Assembly: GCA_002402545.1 (NCBI GenBank)
Contig: DHGA01000065.1
Span: 1 to 9,348, forward strand
Source of the DNA: Syntrophaceae bacterium UBA4810
GTDB lineage: Bacteria; Desulfobacterota; Syntrophia; Syntrophales; Smithellaceae
Direction of reading: 5' to 3'
DNA: 9,348 nucleotides
The stretch's first letter is position 1. The number at the start of each line of letters is the position of its first letter. Both the position numbers and the translations under genes were made by a program. Below, in pieces: positions 1-5,788 of the stretch. The notes under the pieces are model-generated. The model worked only from the letters and a program-made list of their open reading frames with translations, searched no databases and was not told the origin of the DNA.

Positions 1-259
1 AATTTATATGCTGATAACAGCACCCGCCGCAATTTTCATAGTAGCGGCAAAGAGGCGTTACCCGCTCATCAGACGGCTTAATAATTTTCAAAATATTGCC
101 GCGGGCGAATTTCTTTTTACGCTGCACAATTTCAATTTCCAGTTTGTCACCCGGCGCGGCAAAAGGGACAAAGACGACAAAATTATCCACCCTGCCCACG
201 CCGTCGCCGCCGAAGACGACGGATTCAATTTCTATATTTACACGGTTTTTCACCTGCAA
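1..259 (-). CDS. rlmD: TrmA/RlmD-family RNA (uracil-C5)-methyltransferase, N-terminal part (runs off left edge)
   Basis: Only the first 86 codons are in the window; the frame is still open at base 1. The family uses S-adenosylmethionine to make 5-methyluridine in rRNA or tRNA. Residues 3-60 form a small beta-rich TRAM-type RNA-binding domain (ESVVFGGDGVGR near 12-23, VPFAAPGD near 31-38). They are followed by the first three cysteines of the [4Fe-4S] motif, C71-x5-C77-GG-C80, ending in QH at 83-84, as in RlmD (RumA). The methyltransferase domain lies outside. I choose the TTG at 259-257 as start because AAGGAG (273-268) sits 8 nt upstream; a GTG two codons later (253) is too far from it. The gene is divergent from the rhomboid gene. 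The exact target base (23S U1939, U747 or tRNA U54) cannot be decided from this fragment, so the symbol is provisional. Confidence 0.88.
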   Translation of the reverse strand, partial: MQVKNRVNIEIESVVFGGDGVGRVDNFVVFVPFAAPGDKLEIEIVQRKKKFARGNILKIIKPSDERVTPLCRYYENCGGCCYQHIN

Positions 260-267
260 AACTTGTT

Positions 268-273
268 CTCCTT
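268..273 (-). promoter_or_regulatory. Shine-Dalgarno AAGGAG deciding a TTG start
   Basis: On the minus strand AAGGAG precedes TTG (259) by 8 nt, whereas the alternative GTG (253) would be 14 nt away. This supports the unusual TTG start of the TrmA/RlmD-like gene. Confidence 0.6.
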
Positions 274-326
274 ACGGCCAAAATAACATATAAATTTTAA
301 AATCGCCAATCGATACGCTATTTCTC

Positions 327-355
327 TTTACAACATGAGCTAATCTTGTTATCTA
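327..355 (+). promoter_or_regulatory. Candidate sigma70-type promoter for the rhomboid gene
   Basis: TTTACA (327-332), a 17-nt spacer, then TATCTA (350-355) preceded by TG at 347-348 as in an extended -10. The -35 matches 5 of 6 consensus bases but the -10 only 3 of 6, so the call leans on spacing and the TG. It lies 33 nt before the start codon, in the divergent gap between the methyltransferase and rhomboid genes. Confidence 0.3.
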
Positions 356-388
356 ACTCGCCTAATAAACCTATTAAGGAATCACGTA

Positions 389-1225
389 ATGCCCGAAAGA
401 AAATCTCTTCTTTGCCCCAATTGCCGAAAGCTGATTAGCGCCGATGAACCTAAATGCCCTTATTGCGGACTGGCGCGGCCCCGCCTGCACAACATGGCGG
501 GCATTATCAGAAATATTTTCATCTTTAATCCCATACTCACCATCATTTATATCAATATCGCTTTTTATGTTGTTGCTCTGCTTTTAAATCCATCGGGATT
601 ATTTTCCGGCGGCGGACTTTTTTCTTTTCTATCTCCCTCAAGCCAGAGCCTTTTTCTTCTGGGCGCGACTGGCACTTATCCGGTATTCGGATTCGGACGC
701 TACTGGAGCCTGATTTCCGCCTCTTTTCTGCACGGTGGAATTCTGCATCTGGGATTCAACATGATGGCGCTGTATCAATTAGGGCCTTTTGTGCTGCGGG
801 TATTCGGCTTCCACCGTTTTTTTGTCATATATATTCTTACAGGAATAGCCGGCTTTGCCGTCTCGCTTGTTTTTGGCGTTGATTTTACTATCGGCGCTTC
901 CGCGAGCATCTGCGGCCTGATCGGAGCGATTGCTTATTACGGTAAAAACCGCGGCGGCGAGTTCGGGCAGGCAATCTATAAACAGGCGCTGGTCTGGATT
1001 GTGGCTATCATTGTTTTCGGCCTTGTTGTCCCGAGCATCAACAACTGGGCGCATGGCGGCGGAGTAATTTCCGGAATCGGGCTGGCCATGCTTATGGGAT
1101 ATGCCGAGAAGAAAGAAGAAACGGCGAATCAAAAATTAATGGCGTATGTCTGTATTGTTGTTACGCTGGGTGTTTTAGTCTGGTCTGTTTTATCTTCTTT
1201 GCTTTTTGCGCTGTCACGCCTGTAA
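389..1225 (+). CDS. Rhomboid family intramembrane serine protease with N-terminal zinc ribbon
   Basis: Rhomboids cleave transmembrane segments of substrate proteins inside the lipid bilayer. This 278-residue protein starts with a zinc ribbon, C9-x2-C12 and C23-x2-C26, in the cytosolic tail. The rhomboid core follows with about seven hydrophobic segments (roughly 45-66, 110-133, 143-163, 167-184, 198-217, 221-238 and 250-274). Catalytic features are visible: S171 in GAS near 169-171, H222 in the NWAHGGG segment, and the oxyanion pair H120-x3-N124 in the HGGILHLGFN stretch. The residue after the catalytic serine is Ala rather than the usual Gly. The extra C-terminal helix gives a 6+1 topology. 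The ATG at 389 has AAGGA (376-380) 8 nt upstream. The DUF3568-like lipoprotein gene follows 58 nt later and is probably co-transcribed. Activity is likely; the substrate is unknown. Confidence 0.93.
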   Translation: MPERKSLLCPNCRKLISADEPKCPYCGLARPRLHNMAGIIRNIFIFNPILTIIYINIAFYVVALLLNPSGLFSGGGLFSFLSPSSQSLFLLGATGTYPVFGFGRYWSLISASFLHGGILHLGFNMMALYQLGPFVLRVFGFHRFFVIYILTGIAGFAVSLVFGVDFTIGASASICGLIGAIAYYGKNRGGEFGQAIYKQALVWIVAIIVFGLVVPSINNWAHGGGVISGIGLAMLMGYAEKKEETANQKLMAYVCIVVTLGVLVWSVLSSLLFALSRL

Positions 1226-1283
1226 AACTTTTTTAAAGAACATGTTGCTAAATTATTTTAGAAATTAATGGATGGCATGAATC

Positions 1284-1676
1284 ATGAAACGATATTTTGT
1301 ATTTTTCATCGCGCTGATTCTTTTATCCGGGTGCGGCGCCGCGATAAACCTGAAAGGCAAAGTCGCCAGCATTAGCTCCGGCAAATTTCTTTATCAGGAC
1401 GGCAATCTAATCACGGAATATAAATCCGATATTGACACGGTATGGAGCGCCTGTGAAAAAACCATGAACGACCTGCGGGCAAGCGAAACGCAAAAAGAAA
1501 GAAAAATATCATCCGGCGTGATTAAAGGAGTTGTTCAAGACGAAAAAGTGACAATAACGGTGCAGTATGTCAGCCTGACTTTAACATCGGTTTCCGTCTT
1601 TGTGGGCGTAGCAGGCAACAATATCGCTTCGCGCCTGATTCACGACAAAATCGCCGTTTATCTGGCCAAACCATGA
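1284..1676 (+). CDS. DUF3568-like outer-membrane lipoprotein
   Basis: A 130-residue protein with a lipoprotein signal peptide: basic start (MKR), hydrophobic stretch 4-14 and lipobox L14-S15-G16-C17. C17 would be lipidated; the next residue is Gly, so there is no Asp retention signal and outer-membrane sorting is expected. The mature part (about 35-130) has the pattern I associate with DUF3568: a Y-x-DG-x-L start, an SDIDTVWSA helix near 48-56, beta strands with VTITVQYVSLTLTSVSV near 89-105, a GVAGN turn, and a final helix. The family's function is not known to me. No strong Shine-Dalgarno is present, only GGATGG (1270-1275) 8 nt before ATG; the only upstream in-frame ATG (1272) is followed at once by TGA, which fixes the start. 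It lies downstream of the rhomboid gene and its stop is 10 nt from the end of the convergent rlmI. Confidence 0.75.
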   Translation: MKRYFVFFIALILLSGCGAAINLKGKVASISSGKFLYQDGNLITEYKSDIDTVWSACEKTMNDLRASETQKERKISSGVIKGVVQDEKVTITVQYVSLTLTSVSVFVGVAGNNIASRLIHDKIAVYLAKP

Positions 1677-1686
1677 TAAAGCGCGC

Positions 1687-2880
1687 CTAAATCATTTTCC
1701 GTATAAGTAAACCCTTAAGATAACTTCCTTCGGGATGCGTCAGCAAAACAGGATGATCCGGCCCGGCCTGAAGGCGAGTTAATACCTGCACTTGAGCGTC
1801 CGCGTCGCGCGCCGCTCCAAGAACAATCTTATAAAATAATTCTTCGTCAATGTGGTTGGAACAAGAAAAAGAAGCCAATATTCCCCCGCGAGCAAGACGC
1901 CTTATTGCCTGCAGGTTAATATCTTTGTAACCGCGGGCGGCTCGGGATACGTCTCCTTTGTTTTTGGCAAATGCCGGCGGGTCAAGAATAATTAAATCAA
2001 ATTCTTCTTGCAGTTGCCGCAAATAATCAAAAACGTCCGCTTCAATAACCGGATAATTATCTGATGAGAATCCGTTTAATTTAAGATTTTTTTCGGCCTG
2101 AGCACACGCGGATTTGGAAACATCCACGGAAAAAACCCGCTTTGCTCCGCCCGCGGCACAGTAAACCGAAAAAGCTCCGCTGTAAGAAAAACAATTTAAA
2201 ACATTGGCGTTGATGCTCAACGCGCCAAGTTTTTCGCGATTAACACGCTGGTCCAGAAAAAAGCCGGTCTTCTGGCCCCTGACAAAATCAATCTCAAAAA
2301 CTTTCCCGTTTTCTTTGATGAGAACCGTTTCGGTTTTTTCTTCGCCGTAAAGAAAATCTTTTATCTCTTCAAGGCCTTCAATTTGTCTTGAGCGGCCTTC
2401 GCTTTTCTCATAAATATTTTTTGGACGCAGCGTCTTAATAAGCGCGTCTAAAATCAAACTCTTTTGTTTTTCCATGCCGGCAGTGGAAACAGAAACGACC
2501 AGTGTCGAAGAATAAACATCAGCAATCAAACCGGGAAACCCATCACCTTCCGCGTTAATCAGGCGATAGGAGTCGGTCTGCGCTTTAATGATTTTCTTTC
2601 GCAACTGGATGGCGGCCTCAGCGCGTTTGCTCCAAAAATTACTGTTAATTGAATCCTCGCATTTCGTGGTCAAAACACGAAATGCGATATCTGTATTAGG
2701 ATTATAAAATCCCACTGCCAGCTCTTTTTCCCGATAGTCTTTACAGACAACAACATCACCGGCAGCCGGTTTGCCCCTGACCAAAGCGATGGCCCCCGAA
2801 AAGACCCAGGGATGACCGCGCAGCAGCGCCGCCTCCCTACCCTTTTTCAGCGTTATTTCCGAATAATCTGTTTTCGACAT
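1687..2880 (-). CDS. rlmI: 23S rRNA (cytosine-C5)-methyltransferase RlmI-type (PUA + class I SAM methyltransferase)
   Basis: This is a 397-residue protein, close to E. coli RlmI (about 396), which makes 5-methylcytidine at position 1962 of 23S rRNA using SAM. An N-terminal PUA domain covers about 1-75 (LKKGREAALLRGHPWVFSGA at 11-30). A linking EEHEH-type region carries AEGDGFPGLIADVY near 110-123. The methyltransferase domain carries GQKTGFFLDQR at 202-212, SAM motif I VLNCFSYSGAFS at 227-238, acidic VDVS near 252-255, DPP at 300-302 and the catalytic-type cysteine C340 in SCSNHI. Nothing essential is missing. The ATG at 2880 gives the normal family N-terminus, but no Shine-Dalgarno is visible. 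It is convergent with the lipoprotein gene and divergent from the mannose-1-phosphate guanylyltransferase gene. A related K- or L-type target cannot be excluded. Confidence 0.92.
   Translation of the reverse strand: MSKTDYSEITLKKGREAALLRGHPWVFSGAIALVRGKPAAGDVVVCKDYREKELAVGFYNPNTDIAFRVLTTKCEDSINSNFWSKRAEAAIQLRKKIIKAQTDSYRLINAEGDGFPGLIADVYSSTLVVSVSTAGMEKQKSLILDALIKTLRPKNIYEKSEGRSRQIEGLEEIKDFLYGEEKTETVLIKENGKVFEIDFVRGQKTGFFLDQRVNREKLGALSINANVLNCFSYSGAFSVYCAAGGAKRVFSVDVSKSACAQAEKNLKLNGFSSDNYPVIEADVFDYLRQLQEEFDLIILDPPAFAKNKGDVSRAARGYKDINLQAIRRLARGGILASFSCSNHIDEELFYKIVLGAARDADAQVQVLTRLQAGPDHPVLLTHPEGSYLKGLLIRKMI
2657..2687. repeat. Perfect 12-bp inverted repeat inside rlmI
   Basis: TCGCATTTCGTG (2657-2668) and its exact complement CACGAAATGCGA (2676-2687) flank a 7-nt loop (2669-2675). 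The repeat lies in the part of rlmI that encodes about residues 65-74, at the end of the PUA domain. The protein length there fits the family, so it does not look inserted. In the rlmI mRNA it would form a strong hairpin about 190 nt after the start codon. Confidence 0.8.
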
Positions 2881-2888
2881 GGTTTTGA

Positions 2889-2917
2889 AAAATATCTTTT
2901 CCAGCTTGAAATAGCAA
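2889..2917 (-). promoter_or_regulatory. Candidate promoter for rlmI, placed for a leaderless transcript
   Basis: On the minus strand TTGCTA (2917-2912), a 17-nt spacer and TATTTT (2894-2889), each matching 4 of 6 consensus bases. The -10 ends only 8 nt before the rlmI ATG, so transcription would begin at or next to the start codon, which fits the lack of a Shine-Dalgarno. Confidence 0.3.
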
Positions 2918-2932
2918 GACCGATTGTATTAT
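2906..2932 (+). promoter_or_regulatory. Candidate promoter for manC
   Basis: TTGAAA (2906-2911) and TATTAT (2927-2932) are separated by 15 nt, shorter than ideal; the -10 matches 5 of 6 bases. The predicted start would give a leader of about 45 nt ending in AAGGAG (2972-2977), 5 nt before the ATG. The -35 box lies right beside that of the candidate rlmI promoter on the other strand. Confidence 0.33.
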
Positions 2933-2982
2933 GGTGATGACGCGTAAAAAACAAGTCAGCGCCTTCGAGAAAAGGAGAATAA

Positions 2983-4056
2983 ATGTACGCGGTAATTATG
3001 GCCGGCGGCAGAGGAACAAGATTCTGGCCGCGCAGCAGGGAAAAAAAGCCTAAACATTTACTGGATATAACAGGGGAAAAAACCATCATCCAGGAAACAG
3101 TTGACCGCATCAGGCCAATATTTGAAACAAAAAATATTTTAATCGTTACCGGAAAAAAACACGCCCGCGAACTGAGCAAACAGCTCCCTAAAATACCCTT
3201 GAAAAACATAATCATTGAACCGGAAGGGAAAAATACCGCCGCCTGCATCGGACTGGCGGCGCTGCACATACAAAAGAAAGCTGGCAACAAAATCATGGCG
3301 GTGCTGCCGGCAGACCACGCCATCGGCAATCCTGATGAATACCGCAAAGTAATCTCTGCCGCGGTTCAGGCGGCGAAACGCGACGCCCTGGTCACAATCG
3401 GCATAAAGCCGGACAGCCCGCAAACCGGTTTTGGATATATCGAGCAGGGGGATTCCGGCGGGAAAGTAGCCGGCAGAGATATTTTCCGTGTCCGCTCTAT
3501 CCGTGAAAAGCCGGATGAAAATATGGCGCGATCCTTTGTGCAAAGCGGCAGATTCTATTGGAACAGCGGTATGTTTTTCTGGAAAACATCGGCTATTCTT
3601 AATCAAATAGAAAAATTTCTTCCCGATCTGCATGTTGGTCTAATGAAAATAAAAAACGCGTTGGGTAAATCACACGAAGCAAAAACTGTAGCGGATGTTT
3701 ACAAAAAGCTGCCCTCTGTTTCCATCGATTACGGCGTAATGGAAAAAGCGGACAATGTTTTTGTCCTGCCCGCGGATTTCGGCTGGAACGACGTCGGCAG
3801 TTGGGACGCGGTATACGAGCTGGCAAACAAAGACGATCAAGGAAACGCCATAACCGGCGGCACTGACGCGATTTTTGAAGGCTCAATTAATTGTCTGATC
3901 CACAGCCCGAAAAAGCTTGTTGCCGTGGTGGGAGCAACAGATTTAATTGTGGTAGAAACAAATGACTCTTTGCTTATCTGCAAAAAAGGCTTTTCACAGG
4001 ATGTAAAAATAATAGTTGAAAAACTGGAGACGAAAAAAAAGAAGAAATATCTTTGA
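2983..4056 (+). CDS. manC: Mannose-1-phosphate guanylyltransferase (GDP-mannose pyrophosphorylase), monofunctional
   Basis: It makes GDP-mannose from mannose-1-phosphate and GTP in the cytosol, the precursor for mannose, fucose or rhamnose-type sugars in polysaccharides and LPS. The 357-residue protein has the nucleotidyltransferase signature GGRGTRFWPRSREKKPKH at 8-25, GKNTAAC at 82-88, PADH at 109-112, GFGYIE at 149-154, EKP at 175-177, WNSGMFFW at 193-200, DYGVMEK at 249-255 and GWNDVGSW at 267-274. A C-terminal beta-helix-like part follows. At this length it lacks the phosphomannose isomerase cupin domain of the roughly 470-residue bifunctional ManC/AlgA enzymes. The ATG at 2983 has AAGGAG 5 nt upstream. 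The protein ends in a lysine-rich tail encoded over a run of eight A (4033-4040). The stop is 2 nt from the end of the convergent selenoprotein gene. No other sugar-nucleotide genes are adjacent. Confidence 0.93.
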   Translation: MYAVIMAGGRGTRFWPRSREKKPKHLLDITGEKTIIQETVDRIRPIFETKNILIVTGKKHARELSKQLPKIPLKNIIIEPEGKNTAACIGLAALHIQKKAGNKIMAVLPADHAIGNPDEYRKVISAAVQAAKRDALVTIGIKPDSPQTGFGYIEQGDSGGKVAGRDIFRVRSIREKPDENMARSFVQSGRFYWNSGMFFWKTSAILNQIEKFLPDLHVGLMKIKNALGKSHEAKTVADVYKKLPSVSIDYGVMEKADNVFVLPADFGWNDVGSWDAVYELANKDDQGNAITGGTDAIFEGSINCLIHSPKKLVAVVGATDLIVVETNDSLLICKKGFSQDVKIIVEKLETKKKKKYL

Positions 4057-4058
4057 GT

Positions 4059-4355
4059 TTATTCCAAATACCGGGGCTTTCCCTTTATTGGGTAGCCTCC
4101 TTTATTGAGCGCTTTAGAAATATCATCGATGGTGACAATTTCATCATCAAAAGTAACCATCACCATATCGTTTTCTTTGAAACTATATTTATTAACGCCT
4201 TTTACTTTTTTCAGGATAGAACCTATCCTGTTTGAAGCGCCTCACGCGCCACAACCCGGTATATTCAGTTGCACGATGCGTTCTTCCGCAAATACCGTGG
4301 TGGAGAAAATCAGCACAAAGACCGCGGTTAAAAGTATTGTAAATATTTTTTTCAT
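4059..4355 (-). CDS. Secreted MerP/HMA-like selenoprotein (in-frame TGA at codon 38 read as selenocysteine)
   Basis: From ATG 4355 the frame runs 98 codons to TAA (4061-4059), with one internal TGA at 4244-4242. A Sec signal peptide covers 1-23 (MKK, hydrophobic 4-17, cleavage likely after VFA). The mature part follows the HMA beta-alpha-beta-beta-alpha-beta order: strand IVQLNIPG (27-34), metal loop C35-G-A-U38, helix 39-53, strands about 56-60 and 64-69, helix TIDDISKALNKGGYP (75-89), strand about 91-98. The KGV-to-TFDD and GYP elements resemble MerP. The TGA falls as the second residue of a C-x-x-U pair and is followed at once by a SECIS-like hairpin. GAGGTG (4365-4360) lies 4 nt before the ATG. 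The likely role is periplasmic metal binding (Hg, Cu or similar) or thiol/selenol redox chemistry. No mer genes are nearby. The alternative is a nonsense-mutated pseudogene, which I consider unlikely. Selenocysteine insertion would need selA, selB, selC and selD elsewhere. Confidence 0.85.
4212..4244 (-). promoter_or_regulatory. Bacterial SECIS element (selenocysteine insertion hairpin) with its UGA codon
   Basis: On the minus strand UGA (4244-4242) is followed by 11 unpaired nt, then CAGGATAG (4230-4223), loop GTT (4222-4220) and CTATCCTG (4219-4212), a perfect 8-bp stem. If the top G-C pair opens, the stem is 7 bp with a GGUUC loop. Counting the U of UGA as 1, loop bases G22, G23 and U24 fall where E. 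coli fdhF has its SelB-contacting G23 and U24 (from memory). The bulged U17 of fdhF has no counterpart here. Confidence 0.82.
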
Positions 4356-4375
4356 CGAACACCTCTAAGATTTTA

Positions 4376-4404
4376 ATAATAACGCCAATATTGTTCACAT
4401 GCAA
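4376..4404 (-). promoter_or_regulatory. Candidate promoter for the selenoprotein gene
   Basis: On the minus strand TTGCAT (4404-4399), 17-nt spacer, TATTAT (4381-4376). The -10 matches 5 of 6 bases and the -35 only 3 of 6. The leader would be short, about 13 nt, just containing the GAGGTG ribosome site at 4365-4360. Confidence 0.38.
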
Positions 4405-4417
4405 ACATAATTTATAA

Positions 4418-4446
4418 TTGACAGTTAAAATTTAATCTGTGATAAA
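4418..4446 (+). promoter_or_regulatory. Sigma70-type promoter for the maf-yggS pair
   Basis: A perfect TTGACA (4418-4423), 17-nt spacer, then GATAAA (4441-4446) with TG at 4438-4439 as an extended -10. An alternative -10, TAAAAT, lies 2 nt further on. The predicted transcript begins about 25-30 nt before the maf start. Confidence 0.6.
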
Positions 4447-4478
4447 ATCCTGAAGATTAAATCATAAAAAATGAGTTC

Positions 4479-5072
4479 ATGCCTATGTACTTAAAACAAC
4501 AAATTATTTTGGCTTCCGCCTCACCGCGCCGCAAACAACTGTTAAGCTCTGTCGGCCTGAAGTTTAAAACCGTTCCCGCTCATCTTGATGAAATTTATCT
4601 AAACGGAGAAACTCCGAACCAGCACGCCCGGAGGCTCGCCCAAAGCAAAGCGAAGATTATTTCTGAAAAATATCCTGATGCATGGGTGTTGGGTGCGGAT
4701 ACTATCGTGGTAATCGATGGCCAAATTCTGGGGAAGCCGGAAAATAAAGCTCAGGCAAAAAAGATGCTCCAAAAACTGAGCGGCCGCACGCATAAAGTCC
4801 ATACCGCGTTTACTATCACCCGCGCCGCTTCATCAATCAGCAGAACACTCGTTATTCAATCAGCCGTTAGTTTTAAAAACATCTCTCCCGATGAAATAAA
4901 ATGGTATATATCGTCTAAAGAACCTTACGATAAAGCGGGCGGCTACGCCGCGCAGGAAAAAGGGGCTTCTTTCATTAAATCAGTGCGCGGCTCATACACG
5001 AATGTTATCGGCCTGCCGCTTTGTGAAGTGCTGGAAGAATTCAAAACTCTCGGCGTGATAAGTTTCAGGTGA
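4479..5072 (+). CDS. maf: Maf family nucleoside triphosphate pyrophosphatase (dTTP/UTP type)
   Basis: Maf enzymes hydrolyse selected or modified nucleoside triphosphates to monophosphate and pyrophosphate in the cytosol. The 197-residue protein carries the family motifs in order: SASPRR at 13-18, the catalytic-type D74 in GADT, GKP at 85-87, SGRTHKVHT at 101-109, EPYDKAGGYAAQ at 148-159 and GSYTNVIGLPL at 171-181. The DKAGGYAAQ form resembles the YhdE (dTTP/UTP) subgroup rather than the m7GTP-specific YceF subgroup, which has CAGSF there. Two starts are possible, ATG 4479 or ATG 4485 (two codons later); neither has a strong Shine-Dalgarno, only a weak GAG at 4473-4475. yggS follows after 7 nt, and its ribosome site overlaps the maf stop, so the two are one operon. 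Confidence 0.93.
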   Translation: MPMYLKQQIILASASPRRKQLLSSVGLKFKTVPAHLDEIYLNGETPNQHARRLAQSKAKIISEKYPDAWVLGADTIVVIDGQILGKPENKAQAKKMLQKLSGRTHKVHTAFTITRAASSISRTLVIQSAVSFKNISPDEIKWYISSKEPYDKAGGYAAQEKGASFIKSVRGSYTNVIGLPLCEVLEEFKTLGVISFR

Positions 5073-5079
5073 CCCGATA

Positions 5080-5772
5080 ATGAATAAAAACATTGCCGCG
5101 AATATTGATGAAATAAAAAAACGCATCGCTTTGTCCGCGGCGCGCGCTGGCCGTGACCCGGGCGAAATAAAACTGATGGCGGTAACCAAAACCGTTGCGG
5201 CCGGGCACGTTAAAGAAGCCATCGACGCGGGTATTACCTTGTTTGGTGAAAATTATGTTCAGGAAGCAAAAGATAAAATTGCCACACTTGAAAAAAATGT
5301 CCAGTGGCACATGATCGGCCATTTGCAGACGAACAAGTCCAAGTATGTTGTTCATCTTTTTAACTGTGTCCAGTCGGTGGACCGCATGGAATTAGCGCAG
5401 GAATTAGATAAAAGAGCTAGGCTTGCGGGATATAAAATCGACGTGCTCATTGAAGTAAACGTCAGCGGCGAGCAGACAAAAAGTGGTATTGCCGCCCCGG
5501 ACGCGATAAATCTGGTAAAGCAATTTTCCGCACTGGAGAATATTTCTGTGCGCGGATTAATGACCATGCCTCCCTTCTCCGACAATCCTGAAGATTCACG
5601 CCCGTATTTCCGCGCCCTGAAAGAAATCAGCCGGCAAATATCCGAAACACGAATTCCCCACGTAATGATGGATGAGCTTTCTATGGGCATGACGGACGAT
5701 TTTGAGGTAGCAATTGAAGAAGGAGCGACTATTGTGCGTATCGGCCGGGCGATTTTTGGTGAACGAAAATAA
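5080..5772 (+). CDS. yggS: YggS/PLPBP family pyridoxal 5'-phosphate homeostasis protein
   Basis: This family binds PLP through a lysine on a single TIM-barrel domain, has no established enzymatic activity, and helps control PLP and amino-acid pools in the cytosol. The 230-residue length is typical. Visible motifs are AVTKT with the PLP lysine K37, FGENYVQEA near 55-63, WHMIGHLQTNK at 76-86, QSVDR near 98-102, VNVSGEQTKSG near 126-136, GLMTMPP at 159-165, LSMGMTDDFEVAI at 200-212 and the phosphate-binding RIGRAIFG at 220-227. AGGTGA (5067-5072) overlaps the maf stop codon and lies 7 nt before ATG 5080, which suggests translational coupling. The stop is 16 nt from the end of the convergent response-regulator gene, and no terminator is visible between them. 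Confidence 0.94.
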   Translation: MNKNIAANIDEIKKRIALSAARAGRDPGEIKLMAVTKTVAAGHVKEAIDAGITLFGENYVQEAKDKIATLEKNVQWHMIGHLQTNKSKYVVHLFNCVQSVDRMELAQELDKRARLAGYKIDVLIEVNVSGEQTKSGIAAPDAINLVKQFSALENISVRGLMTMPPFSDNPEDSRPYFRALKEISRQISETRIPHVMMDELSMGMTDDFEVAIEEGATIVRIGRAIFGERK

Positions 5773-5788
5773 TTATATTTATCAGAAC

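Noticed and set aside
4033..4040. Run of eight A near the manC 3' end as a programmed frameshift site
   Set aside because: It encodes a lysine-rich tail a few codons before the stop; no stimulatory structure or meaningful alternative product is seen.
4212..4233. Rho-independent terminator for manC, from the plus-strand reading of the CAGGATAG hairpin
   Set aside because: The hairpin is AT-rich, is followed only by TTTG and lies about 155 nt beyond the manC stop; the SECIS reading on the other strand explains it better.
4053..4368. Open plus-strand frames across the manC-maf gap
   Set aside because: They run antisense to the selenoprotein frame, have no recognisable domains, signal or ribosome site, and are explained as shadows of the minus-strand gene.
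4192..4404. A 70-codon minus-strand frame overlapping the start of the selenoprotein
   Set aside because: It is in another frame, lacks a Shine-Dalgarno and gives a Cys/Arg/His-rich composition with no known pattern, whereas the frame from 4355 gives a signal peptide and an HMA fold.
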